Notes under the pieces: generated by a model
What the model was told of the DNA's origin: nothing
The model's input: the letters and a program-made list of their open reading frames with translations, nothing else
The model's database searches: none
In this document: one piece after another, positions 1 through 9,463 of the stretch
Layout: each line of letters opens with the position of its first letter
Position numbering within the stretch: position 1 is the stretch's first letter
From: Devosia nitrariae
GTDB lineage: Bacteria > Pseudomonadota > Alphaproteobacteria > Rhizobiales > Devosiaceae
NCBI RefSeq assembly: GCF_030160115.1
Contig: NZ_BSNS01000012.1
Span: forward strand, 124,001-188,000
Reading direction: 5' to 3'
DNA length: 64,000 nt
Translations under genes and position numbers: made by a program

Positions 1-385
1 CGTCGCCGAACATCACCCCGTCGCCGTTGACGAAGAGATCGGCATAGGCCTGATCCGTGACCGCCGCCTCCACCGGGTCGGTGACGATCTCGTCATAGCG
101 TTCGACGAATTCGGCCTCTTCCTCTATGACGATCCGGCGCCCGTCGATGACGACGTCGAGCGGATAGTCGACGAGCGAGGCGACGGTCTCGGCGTCATGC
201 CCGGCAATTGCATGCTGCAGCACCTCGAAGGCAACCTCGAACGCGTCGGCGTCGCCGAGCAGCGCTTCGATGTGCTCGTTGACCTCGGCAACGCCTTGCG
301 CCGCCACTGAAGACAGCATCGTGCAAAGGCCAACGCCCGCGAGCAGGGACGACCTTGCCAACCAACCCATGATGTTCCCGCGCAT
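1..385 (-). CDS. Secreted small protein, partial (left edge)
   Basis: The frame reads leftward from an ATG at 385 and runs off the window edge, so only the first 128 codons are visible. A second in-frame ATG at 370 is an equally good start. The N-terminus looks like a signal peptide: a short basic start, a hydrophobic run (LLAGVGLCTMLSSVAA) and a likely cleavage after AAQG. The mature part is acidic and ends with a pattern of the type FVERYDEI ... DLFVNGDGVMFGD, which is seen in NTF2-like/DUF4440-like periplasmic proteins of alphaproteobacteria. That family assignment is a resemblance only; no catalytic residues can be named. The gene is divergent from the M15-like gene at 485. Confidence 0.6.
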   Translation of the reverse strand, partial: MRGNIMGWLARSSLLAGVGLCTMLSSVAAQGVAEVNEHIEALLGDADAFEVAFEVLQHAIAGHDAETVASLVDYPLDVVIDGRRIVIEEEAEFVERYDEIVTDPVEAAVTDQAYADLFVNGDGVMFGD

Positions 386-484
386 TGCCGTCAAAACCGG
401 TTTGCCCCCAAGCCGTTTATATCGCTCAATACAAAGCGTTACAGCTTCGCCGTGATCACTCGGTTAAGATCGGGAGGGAAAGCC

Positions 485-1117
485 GTGCGCAAGCCGACAA
501 GCGTGAGATCGCTGGAAACGTTCGGGCGGGTGCGCCTGTCGAAGAGCTTTTTCATGCGCGACTTCCTCTATTCGGAAATCTCGGCGATACATGCCATCCC
601 CAACCTTCCCGACGATCCCGACCTTGCCATCGCCGCCGGCCGCAGGCTGTGCGACGAATTGCTGGAACCGCTCCAGGAGCGGTTCGGGCGCATCTCCGTC
701 CGCTCCTCCTATCGCTCGCCGGCGGTCAACCGCTTCGGCAACGAGAACAAGCTGAACTGCGGCAGCAACGAGAGCAACTATGCCGTGCATATCTGGGACC
801 GGCGCGATGCGGCCGGCAATATGGGCGCCACCGCCTGCATCGTCGTCAACAGCTTCATCGCCTACTACGAGCGCACCGGTCACTGGGAGGCCCTCGCCTG
901 GTGGGTGCACGACCACCTGCCCTATGACCACATGCAGTTCTTCCCGCACTATGCCGCCTTCAATCTCGGCTGGCGCGACACACCCAGGCGCGGCATCTAC
1001 AGCTACATTCCGCCACGCCGCGGATGGCTGACCAAACGCGGCATGGCCAATGCCGACGGCGATCACAGCGCCGAGTATGCCGAGATGCTGCGCGAGATCG
1101 AGTGCGCCCGAGCCTGA
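485..1117 (+). CDS. Peptidase M15-like hypothetical protein
   Basis: 210 residues. I chose the GTG at 485 because a strong Shine-Dalgarno (GGGAGG, 472-477) lies 7 bases upstream; an ATG at 452 and one at 555 are alternatives. The middle holds SSYRSPAVNR, then HIWDRRD, then later DHMQFFP, a spacing that recalls the H-x5/6-D and C-terminal His of D-Ala-D-Ala carboxypeptidase/peptidase M15 folds. Whether it still binds zinc is uncertain. No signal peptide is visible, so it is probably cytoplasmic. It stands alone and converges with the ABM/NIPSNAP pair. Family known mainly as hypothetical proteins in Hyphomicrobiales. Confidence 0.6.
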   Translation: MRKPTSVRSLETFGRVRLSKSFFMRDFLYSEISAIHAIPNLPDDPDLAIAAGRRLCDELLEPLQERFGRISVRSSYRSPAVNRFGNENKLNCGSNESNYAVHIWDRRDAAGNMGATACIVVNSFIAYYERTGHWEALAWWVHDHLPYDHMQFFPHYAAFNLGWRDTPRRGIYSYIPPRRGWLTKRGMANADGDHSAEYAEMLREIECARA

Positions 1118-1120
1118 AAC

Positions 1121-1465
1121 CTACCCGTGCGCGGCGCGACTGTCCTGCGGCGCCTGACCGCGCTCATGGAGCCCGTAGTCGCGTACGACCGCCGCCACCC
1201 GCAGCCTATAGTGTCGAAAGAGCCCCAAACGCCCCTTCGCCTGCGTGACGCGATGCACCGGATGGTTGCGCCAGGCTTTGACCGCCGCTTCGTCGCGCCA
1301 GAAAGAGAGCGAAAGCAGCTTCTCCGGCTCGGTGAGGCTCTGGAAACGCTCGGCGCAGATGAAGCCGTCCATCTCCTGAAGATCTGCCGCCAGAGCGCCG
1401 GCGTAGTCGAGATAGTGGCCCATCTTCCCCTCGGCCGGCACGACCTCGAAGATAACCGCGATCAT
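1121..1465 (-). CDS. Antibiotic biosynthesis monooxygenase (ABM) domain protein
   Basis: 114 residues. The first 95 form an ABM ferredoxin-like fold: [14 protein letters not shown] at the start, the mid-domain [13 protein letters not shown] and [22 protein letters not shown] are typical of this dimeric family. Members act as small oxygenases or heme/quinone-modifying enzymes, but the substrate cannot be read from sequence. The start overlaps the stop of the NIPSNAP gene by 4 bases (1462-1465), so the two are translationally coupled. Both are divergent from an ArsR-type regulator, which is the likely controller. Confidence 0.8.
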   Translation of the reverse strand: MIAVIFEVVPAEGKMGHYLDYAGALAADLQEMDGFICAERFQSLTEPEKLLSLSFWRDEAAVKAWRNHPVHRVTQAKGRLGLFRHYRLRVAAVVRDYGLHERGQAPQDSRAAHG

Positions 1466-1791
1466 GGCCGCACCGGCTTGGCGTGCGGCGCCGAAACCAG
1501 ACGGAGGAAAATGCGATCCTCCCGACGGATGAATTTTTCCTGTCGCGCGAAGGTAAAGTTCTCCCTCCCCAACGGATCCTCACGCAACCGCGCGCGATAG
1601 GCTTCATAGGCCGAAAGACTCTCGATGTTGTAGATGCCGTAGGCTGTCGTTGCCGAGCCCTCGTGCGGAGCGAAATAACCGATGAGGTCGGCGCCGCAGC
1701 GCGGGATCGCCTCGCCCCAGTTGCGGGCGTAGTGTTCGAAGGCGTCGACGCGATCGGGTTCGATGTCATAGCGGATGAAGCAGGTGAGCAT
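1462..1791 (-). CDS. NIPSNAP family protein
   Basis: 109 residues, one NIPSNAP/dimeric alpha-beta-barrel domain: [45 protein letters not shown] is characteristic. A Shine-Dalgarno (GGAGAA) precedes the ATG. It is the first gene of a two-gene operon with the ABM protein, and both have the same fold, so they may form a mixed dimer or act on the same small molecule; this is inference. The promoter lies in the 73 bp shared with the divergent ArsR gene. Confidence 0.8.
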   Translation of the reverse strand: MLTCFIRYDIEPDRVDAFEHYARNWGEAIPRCGADLIGYFAPHEGSATTAYGIYNIESLSAYEAYRARLREDPLGRENFTFARQEKFIRREDRIFLRLVSAPHAKPVRP

Positions 1792-1864
1792 GGTCGTTCT
1801 CCAGGTCTCGACGCCCCGGTTCTAGCCCATTGCGATGCAATCATGCTTCGGCTACGGTCGAACT

Positions 1865-2545
1865 ATGAAAGACGGCCCTGTCATTGCCCAGGTCGCATCC
1901 CTGATCGGCGATCCTGCCCGCGCCAATATGCTCGAGGCGCTGATGGACGGTCGCGCGCTGACCGCTGCGGAACTGGCAGCTATCGCCGGCGTGACGGCAC
2001 AGACTGCCAGCAGCCATCTCGCCCGGCTCGAAACAGCCAGGCTCCTGACGGCGCGCAAGCAGGGCAGGCACCGTTATTTTGCCTTGTCAGGCACGGATGT
2101 CGCCGAGGCACTCGAAGCTTTGATGGGCCTCGCCCAACGCACCGGCGCCACGCGCGTTCGCACCGGACCGCGCGATCCGGCGCTGCGCATGGCGCGCATC
2201 TGCTACGACCACCTGGCGGGCGAACGCGGCATTGAACTCCTCGAAGGGCTGAAGAGTCGTGGACTGGTCGCGGGCGACGCCGGCCTCGGACTGACGCCGC
2301 AGGGCCGCGAGACCTTTACTCGCTTCGGCATCGATCTTGAAGCCATCGGCGCGACCCGCCGCCCGCTCTGCCGCGCATGCCTCGACTGGAGCGAGCGGCG
2401 CAGCCATCTCGCCGGCGCGCTCGGCGCCGCACTCCTCACCGCAATGATCGACAGGGGCTGGGTGAAGCGCGAAGCGGGCCGCGTGCTCACTTTCACCCGG
2501 CCGGGTCTTGCCTCGTTCCGGGAGACCTTCGGCACCGAGACCTGA
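1865..2545 (+). CDS. ArsR family transcriptional regulator
   Basis: 226 residues from ATG 1865; an upstream in-frame ATG at 1835 would add 10 residues that do not look like the family start. Residues about 5-80 are a winged helix (IAQVASLIGDPARANMLEALMDGRALTAAELAAIAGVTAQTASSHLARLE). The longer C-terminal half (RTGPRDPALRMARICYDHLAGERG ... CRACLDWSERRSHLAGALGAAL) is the second domain seen in a subgroup of ArsR regulators with a CxxC-DWSERR motif, a possible metal or redox site. It is divergent from the NIPSNAP/ABM operon and most likely represses it. Confidence 0.85.
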   Translation: MKDGPVIAQVASLIGDPARANMLEALMDGRALTAAELAAIAGVTAQTASSHLARLETARLLTARKQGRHRYFALSGTDVAEALEALMGLAQRTGATRVRTGPRDPALRMARICYDHLAGERGIELLEGLKSRGLVAGDAGLGLTPQGRETFTRFGIDLEAIGATRRPLCRACLDWSERRSHLAGALGAALLTAMIDRGWVKREAGRVLTFTRPGLASFRETFGTET

Positions 2546-2755
2546 CTAGTTTCCGTTCAGGTCGGCGCAAGCAACCAGACCATGAGGAAAACCGCCGATA
2601 ACCACCGATCGCCTACACCACCTCCAAGGACACGACCTAGTCTTTCCGTCGTGGGCTGGGACGAGGAAGGTTCGCAAATATCTTGAACTTGCTGATGACG
2701 AATGCCGCCTATGGCAATAAACGGGCGCATCAGGTGGCGATTGAGGTTGGTGCAG

Positions 2756-3397
2756 ATGTATGTCGGGCGGATTGTAGGGGTGGGGCGTACCCGTAAGGGA
2801 GAGCTCGTGGCTGCCTATAGGGTTTCAAGCCGATCATTTCCGAACCGAATTGCGCAGAGAACAGGCCAGGCCGTACAGATAGTTGCTCGGCCTGGCAGTG
2901 CGGATGCTGTGTCCGACAGCCCCTATATTGCTTATGAGTGCGTGCTCTGGAACGAACGATATTCTGTAGTCAGCAACGGAACTCATACGCGGCCGATTTA
3001 TGAGCGGCTGAAATCGGGCAACGACCCCCGAGACGCGATTCTCAGTGTTCTGATAGGCCTCGACCGAGAATTCGACCAGTATGACACTCCACGTATTTGC
3101 GGACTGATAGACCGTGCTGAAAATAGGCTCTGGTTAGGTAGTGTGACCGCGACCAGCTTGGTGGTGATGCCGGTTGAGGCTTCCAGTGGCCAAATGGCTT
3201 CCATCACCACCTACGAATTCCCGCTTCCGCAAAAGGGGCAGATAGATCCCGACTTCAATGAAACCAAGGCGATTGACGTTTGCCATCACATCACCGCTTC
3301 CTCAGTATTTTCAGATTTCGAAAAACCGATTTGCGCGGCGGCTTCCGTAGCAACGAGCGCGGGCGTCGAGGTTGCAACACTCAATGTCTCAGCTTGA
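2756..3397 (+). CDS. purO: IMP cyclohydrolase, archaeal type (PurO family)
   Basis: 213 residues. The start ATG 2756 gives MYVGRIVGVGRT and has GAGG about 7 bases upstream; ATG 2702 would add a tail absent from the family. MYVGRIVGVGRTRKGELVAA, YRVSSRSFPNR, VSNGTHTRPI and DQYDTPRICG match the IMP_cyclohyd (PurO) family, an NTN-hydrolase-like fold that closes FAICAR to IMP in archaea. Bacteria normally use PurH, so this copy may be a laterally acquired paralogue or have a different folate- or purine-related role. Codon use is visibly less GC-rich than the neighbours. It leads a unit with folD and a cyclodeaminase gene, spaced 109 bp from folD. Confidence 0.8.
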   Translation: MYVGRIVGVGRTRKGELVAAYRVSSRSFPNRIAQRTGQAVQIVARPGSADAVSDSPYIAYECVLWNERYSVVSNGTHTRPIYERLKSGNDPRDAILSVLIGLDREFDQYDTPRICGLIDRAENRLWLGSVTATSLVVMPVEASSGQMASITTYEFPLPQKGQIDPDFNETKAIDVCHHITASSVFSDFEKPICAAASVATSAGVEVATLNVSA

Positions 3398-3506
3398 TGC
3401 GGACCTGGAGCTCGTGGATGTCGCTGCCCAGGACCTATGAGAGACGTTGATCTCCGGTGCACTTGTCGATCGGAACAATTGCCCAGCTGTGGGCGGAAAG
3501 GTGACG

Positions 3507-4364
3507 ATGGCACCGGTCTTGACGTCGAAGGAGCTGGTAGAGGGCGCGCGCCGGGAAATTGTCGCCCACGTCGCAGAGGAAAAGCAGGCGGGACGGGTAC
3601 CGTGCATGGCGGTGGTCGTGGCAACCGACGACAGTGCCGCATTGTCATACGCCCGCGTCAAGGACCGGATCGCCAAGGAGCTCGGCATCGAGGTTCGGAT
3701 CGAAGTTCTTGATGCATCGACGACCCAGGCGGCCCTCAATCAGCGGATGGAGGCATTGTCGAACGATCCCATGGTCCACGGCGTCCTGCTCGAGCTGCCG
3801 CTGAGGCGCGGTCTCGATGCAAACATTGCGATCAACTGCCTCGCCCCCCAGAAGGACATCGATGGGCTGAGCGATTTCAACGTCGCGCGGGTCGCCGTAG
3901 GAAATGAGGAGGTTGCGATCGCGCCCGCAACGCCGCAAGCCTGCATCGCACCTGCCGAAAGTGAAACCAAGGTTGCAGGAAAGCTCGTCACCGTCATCGG
4001 ACGCGGACGCACCGTGGGAAGGCCCCTCGCGCATATGCTGATCAACCGCGGAGCCACGGTCATCCACTGTCATTCCGGCACATCCGATTTGCCGTCGCTC
4101 ACCAGCCAGTGCGACATCCTGTTCACGGCCACCGGTCGAGCTGGCCTTGTTGGTGCCGCGCATGTGAGGGCGGGCCAGGTCGTAGTCGACGCCGGGACAG
4201 ACTACAGCTCCGGCAAAGTGCTCGGTGACGTGGACGCCGAGGCTGTGGGCCACGTGGTTAAGGCCTACACCCCTGTCCCGGGCGGTGTCGGCCCGCTGAC
4301 CACGGTGTTTCTCTTCAAGAACCTGTTGAAGGCGATTGCCCTTCAGACCGGGAGCGAGCAGTGA
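3507..4364 (+). CDS. folD: FolD-like methylene-THF dehydrogenase/cyclohydrolase
   Basis: 285 residues from ATG 3507, which has AAGG (3498-3501) upstream; longer frames reach back to 3447 without family similarity. The catalytic Y-x3-K is present in SYARVKDR, as are PQKDIDGLSDFN, the nucleotide loop VIGRGRTVGRPLAHML and PGGVGPLT. The usual PCTPxG loop reads PATPQACI, so its Cys is missing, and LPLPxH is LELPLRRG. The protein should interconvert methylene-, methenyl- and formyl-tetrahydrofolate, but it belongs to a divergent branch and is probably a second FolD. Its stop overlaps the next gene by 4 bases (GTGA). Confidence 0.85.
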   Translation: MAPVLTSKELVEGARREIVAHVAEEKQAGRVPCMAVVVATDDSAALSYARVKDRIAKELGIEVRIEVLDASTTQAALNQRMEALSNDPMVHGVLLELPLRRGLDANIAINCLAPQKDIDGLSDFNVARVAVGNEEVAIAPATPQACIAPAESETKVAGKLVTVIGRGRTVGRPLAHMLINRGATVIHCHSGTSDLPSLTSQCDILFTATGRAGLVGAAHVRAGQVVVDAGTDYSSGKVLGDVDAEAVGHVVKAYTPVPGGVGPLTTVFLFKNLLKAIALQTGSEQ

Positions 4365-4960
4365 CAATCTGGAATACGTCGTTGGCTGATTTCGCCGATG
4401 AGGTCGCAAGCAGCAGTCCAACACCCGGCGGCGGCTCGGTGTCGCTGGTGGCGGGAGTCCTTGGTGCCGGGCTGGTCGCGATGGCCATCAACGTATCCCT
4501 GAAAGGCAAGGCTGGAGCCGCTCACGGGGCCGTGCTCGGCGAGTCACTGGGCACGATCGAGGCGCTTCGCCGCAAGCTCGCGGACCTGGCCGACGCCGAC
4601 ATTGCCGGGTTCAGCCAATTCATGGCTGCGTACCGATTGCCAATGCAAGACGATGTCCAGAAGTCGACCAGGGATCGGGCTTTGGCTGCAGCCGCCGCAG
4701 CGGCCTGCAATGTTCCCCTCGACGCCGGAGAGGTTGTGGTCCAGGCCTTGCATCTTGCCCACGACGTCAAGCCGCTGGTCAGCAAGATGATCGTCAGCGA
4801 TGTCGAGGCCGGCATGCAGCTGCTGCGCTCCGCCGGGCTTGCTGTCTTGCTCAATGTCGACGCTAATCTAACCTGGCTGCCCATCGAACAGCGCGATACT
4901 GTTGTGGCACGAGCCACGCAGCTCAGAGATGCGATCCGCGCTTCGGAGGCAGGCAGCTAG
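4361..4960 (+). CDS. Cyclodeaminase/cyclohydrolase family protein (FTCD C-domain, FchA-like)
   Basis: 199 residues, GTG start overlapping the folD stop. The protein is a single formiminotransferase-cyclodeaminase C-terminal domain: SLADFADEVASSSPTPGGGSVSLVAGVLGAGLVAM is the family signature. Alone, this domain occurs as methenyl-THF cyclohydrolase (FchA) or formimino-THF cyclodeaminase. Next to FolD, a methenyl-THF cyclohydrolase role is the simpler reading, giving a methylene-to-formyl-THF module. No formiminotransferase domain or histidine-degradation gene is adjacent. Confidence 0.8.
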   Translation: MTIWNTSLADFADEVASSSPTPGGGSVSLVAGVLGAGLVAMAINVSLKGKAGAAHGAVLGESLGTIEALRRKLADLADADIAGFSQFMAAYRLPMQDDVQKSTRDRALAAAAAAACNVPLDAGEVVVQALHLAHDVKPLVSKMIVSDVEAGMQLLRSAGLAVLLNVDANLTWLPIEQRDTVVARATQLRDAIRASEAGS

Positions 4961-4972
4961 GGTCAGGACCAA

Positions 4973-5308
4973 CTAGAGAAAATCAGCCCGGTGCGGCATG
5001 AAGACGTCGATGAGCCGGCCGGCCTCGAGCGCGACCACTCCGTGCTCGAGCCCCGAAGGCACGATGAAGCTGCCGCCCTTGTCGACCACCTGCGTTTTGC
5101 CGTCGATCGTCACCTCGAACCGACCTTCGGCGACGTAACTCACCTGCACATGCGGATGCGAATGCAGGGCGCCGACCGCGCCCTTGTCGAATCCGAACTC
5201 GACCTGCATCAGGTCGGGAGTGTGGATCAGCACCCGGCGGCGGTTGCCATTGCCGAGATCGGTCCAGGGCGTCTCACCCGGCTGAGCAACGAGCTTTGCG
5301 GTGGCCAT
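4973..5308 (-). CDS. Cupin domain protein, KdgF-like
   Basis: 111 residues from the ATG at 5308, with GGGAGAG upstream on this strand. A single cupin: HSHPHVQVSYVAEG (motif 1, three His plus downstream Glu) and PSGLEHGVVALEAG (motif 2). The ending LIDVFMPHRADFL matches KdgF-type cupins, which linearise 4,5-unsaturated uronates from pectin or alginate. The role would suit the kduI-kduD locus 35 kb away, but distance and the broad family keep this tentative. Convergent with the cyclodeaminase gene (12 bp apart) and divergent from yejB. Confidence 0.65.
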   Translation of the reverse strand: MATAKLVAQPGETPWTDLGNGNRRRVLIHTPDLMQVEFGFDKGAVGALHSHPHVQVSYVAEGRFEVTIDGKTQVVDKGGSFIVPSGLEHGVVALEAGRLIDVFMPHRADFL

Positions 5309-5534
5309 ATATTCTCTCCCTGATGGCGCTATGGGCCGATGCCGGTAGCACATCGCAGGCGCGGTGGCGAGCCCGCCCTGCCCTGCCATCCGATCAAAAC
5401 GCGCCTGCTTGCCAAGGCCCGGCGAACATGGTGGATTCGGGACAAGCCCTGTCACCGCAAGGTGATTTGCTCCGGGAGCCGGCGAGAGCAAGGCTTTAGA
5501 AGTCAGAGCCCGGACCGGTCGGGCGGGAGACGCA

Positions 5535-6635
5535 ATGGCCGCCTATATCCTGCGCCGTTTGGCCCTGATGATACCGACCATCTTCGGCATCATGGTCATC
5601 TCCTTCATCGTCGTTCAGTTCGCCCCGGGCGGGCCGGTGGAGCAGGCCATCGCTCAAATGAGCGGCACAGCCGTCGGAGTTTCCGAGCGCATCACCGGCA
5701 GCGAGGGAGGCGATTTCGCCGGCCAGGCCCAGCCGGCCCAAGGCGAGCGGAGCGCCTATCGCGGTTCGCGTGGCCTGTCGCCCGAGCTCATCGCGCGCAT
5801 CGAAGCCCAGTTCGGCTTCGATAAGCCGCCCCTCGAGCGGTTCGTCACCATGCTCGGCAACTACCTGCGCTTCGATTTCGGTCGCAGCTACTACCGCGAT
5901 ATCTCGGTCATCGACCTCATTGCCGAAAAAATGCCGGTCTCGATCTCGCTCGGCCTGTGGATGACCCTGATCGGCTACGGCATCTCCATACCGCTCGGCA
6001 TCCGCAAGGCCGTCAGGGACGGCTCGCGCTTCGACGTCTGGACCTCGACCATCGTCGTCGTAGGCTACGCGGTACCCGGGTTCCTCGTGGCCATCCTGCT
6101 GATCGTGCTCTTTGCCGGCGGCAGCTTCTGGTCGATCTTCCCGCTGCGCGGCCTCACCTCTTCCGGCTGGGAGACGATGCCCTGGTACCGGCAGATCCTT
6201 GACTATTTCTGGCATCTGACGCTGCCGATCATCTCCATGGCAATCGGCGCCTTCGCCACGGTGACGCTCCTGACCAAGAATTCCTTCCTCGACGAGATCG
6301 GCAAGCAATATGTGGTCACCGCCCGCGCCAAGGGGCTGACCGAACGCCGGGTGCTGTACGGTCACGTCTTCCGCAACGCCATGCTGCTGATCATCGCCAG
6401 CTTTCCGGCCGCGTTCGTTTCGGCGTTCTTTACCGGCTCCGTGCTGATCGAGACCATTTTCTCGCTCGACGGGCTGGGGCTGCTCGGCTTCCAGGCGATC
6501 ACCAACCGCGACTATCCCGTGGTGTTTGCCACCCTCTACATCTTTTCGCTGCTGGGGCTGATCATCGGTCTGATCTCCGATCTCGCTTATATGTGGATCG
6601 ACCCGCGCATCGATTTCGAGAGCCGAGACGTATGA
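5535..6635 (+). CDS. yejB: Peptide/microcin C ABC transporter permease YejB
   Basis: 366 residues. MAAYILRRLALMIPTIFGIMVISFIVVQFAPGGPVEQ is the first membrane segment of DppB/YejB permeases, and the long periplasmic loop with ERITGSEGG...RGLSPELIARIEAQFGFDKP is specific to YejB. The EAA loop appears at YVVTARAKGLTERRVLYGHVFRNAM. About six transmembrane helices. With YejE, YejF and YejA it imports short peptides and peptide antibiotics such as microcin C. Overlaps yejE by ATGA at 6632-6635. Confidence 0.93.
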   Translation: MAAYILRRLALMIPTIFGIMVISFIVVQFAPGGPVEQAIAQMSGTAVGVSERITGSEGGDFAGQAQPAQGERSAYRGSRGLSPELIARIEAQFGFDKPPLERFVTMLGNYLRFDFGRSYYRDISVIDLIAEKMPVSISLGLWMTLIGYGISIPLGIRKAVRDGSRFDVWTSTIVVVGYAVPGFLVAILLIVLFAGGSFWSIFPLRGLTSSGWETMPWYRQILDYFWHLTLPIISMAIGAFATVTLLTKNSFLDEIGKQYVVTARAKGLTERRVLYGHVFRNAMLLIIASFPAAFVSAFFTGSVLIETIFSLDGLGLLGFQAITNRDYPVVFATLYIFSLLGLIIGLISDLAYMWIDPRIDFESRDV

Positions 6636-7761
6636 ACGAGGTCCTGAACCCGGCCGAAACCCGGCCCACCGGATGGCTCTCACCGATCAACCGGCGGCGG
6701 CTCGACAACTTCCGACGCAACCGGCGCGGCAGATGGTCATTCTGGATATTCCTCGTGCTTTTCGTCGTGACCCTCGGCGCCGAGTTCATCGCCAACGACC
6801 GTCCAATCATCGCCATGTATAAGGGGGAATTGCTGGTGCCGGCCCTCGTCAATTATCCCGAGGCCAAGTTCGGCGGGTTCCTCGCCCTGACCGACTACCG
6901 CAATCCCCTGAACTACGAGGAAATCGAAGCCAATGGCTGGATGGTCTGGCCGCCCATCCGCTTTTCCTATTCGACCGTCGACACGGCCGTTCCCGTCCCC
7001 TTTCCCTCTCCGCCCTCATGGATGATGAGCTGGCAGGAGAACTGCGCCGGTCTGCCTGGCGGCCTCCAGGATCCGTTCTGCATCAACGCCAACATGCACT
7101 GGCTCGGCACCGATGCCAGCGGCCGGGACGTCCTCGCCCGGCTGATCTACGGCTTCCGCATCTCGATTCTCTTCGGGTTGACGCTAACCATCATCTCCTC
7201 GCTGGTCGGAGTGGCGGCGGGCGCTGTCCAAGGCTATTTCGGCGGCTGGACCGACCTCATCTTCCAGCGCTTCATCGAGATCTGGACGTCGATCCCGTCG
7301 CTTTATGTGCTCCTCATCATCTCGAGCGTCATCGCCCCCAGCTTCTGGGTGCTGCTCGGCATCCTGCTGCTGTTTTCCTGGGTGTCGCTGGTCGGTATCG
7401 TGCGTGCTGAATTCCTGCGCGCACGCAATTTCGAATACGTCAATGCCGCGCGCGCGCTCGGCGTCTCCAACGCCACTGTGATGGTCCGACACCTGTTGCC
7501 CAATGCGATGGTCGCAACCCTCACCTTCATGCCCTTCATCCTCTCCGGGTCGGTCGCAACGCTCACTTCGCTCGACTTCCTCGGCTTCGGCCTGCCGGTC
7601 GGATCGCCCTCGCTCGGAGAACTCCTGGCACAGGGCAAGAACAACCTGCAGGCCCCCTGGCTCGGCATCACCGGCTTCGCAACCATCTCGGTGATGCTGA
7701 CCCTTTTGGTCTTCATCGGCGAAGCCGTGCGCGACGCCTTTGACCCGAGGAAGACGCTGCG

Positions 7762-7765
<4 letters not shown>
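6632..7765 (+). CDS. yejE: Peptide/microcin C ABC transporter permease YejE
   Basis: 377 residues from the ATG that overlaps the yejB stop. The opening LSPINRRRLDNFRRNRRGRWSFWIF and the long first periplasmic loop (EFIANDRPIIAMYKGELLVPALVNYPE) are hallmarks of YejE. The permease core contains HWLGTDASGRDVLARLIYGFRISI and an EAA loop at YVNAARALGVSNATVMVRHLLPNAM. Partner of YejB in the inner-membrane channel. Ends in an ATGA overlap with yejF. Confidence 0.93.
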
Positions 7766-9369
<1,604 letters not shown>

Positions 9370-9463
9370 GCGCTCCCGAAACGGTTGCCCCGCGGGCGCG
9401 TTGTAGAACTCGCACCGGCTATCCACTAAGCTGAAACAAAAGAACCTGCCCCAGGAAGCCCCG

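Noticed and set aside
2600-2719. A short frame ending ...VRKYLELADDECRLWQ before purO
   Set aside because: It resembles the end of a gene, but it is too short and has no recognisable partner upstream; it may be a remnant or chance.
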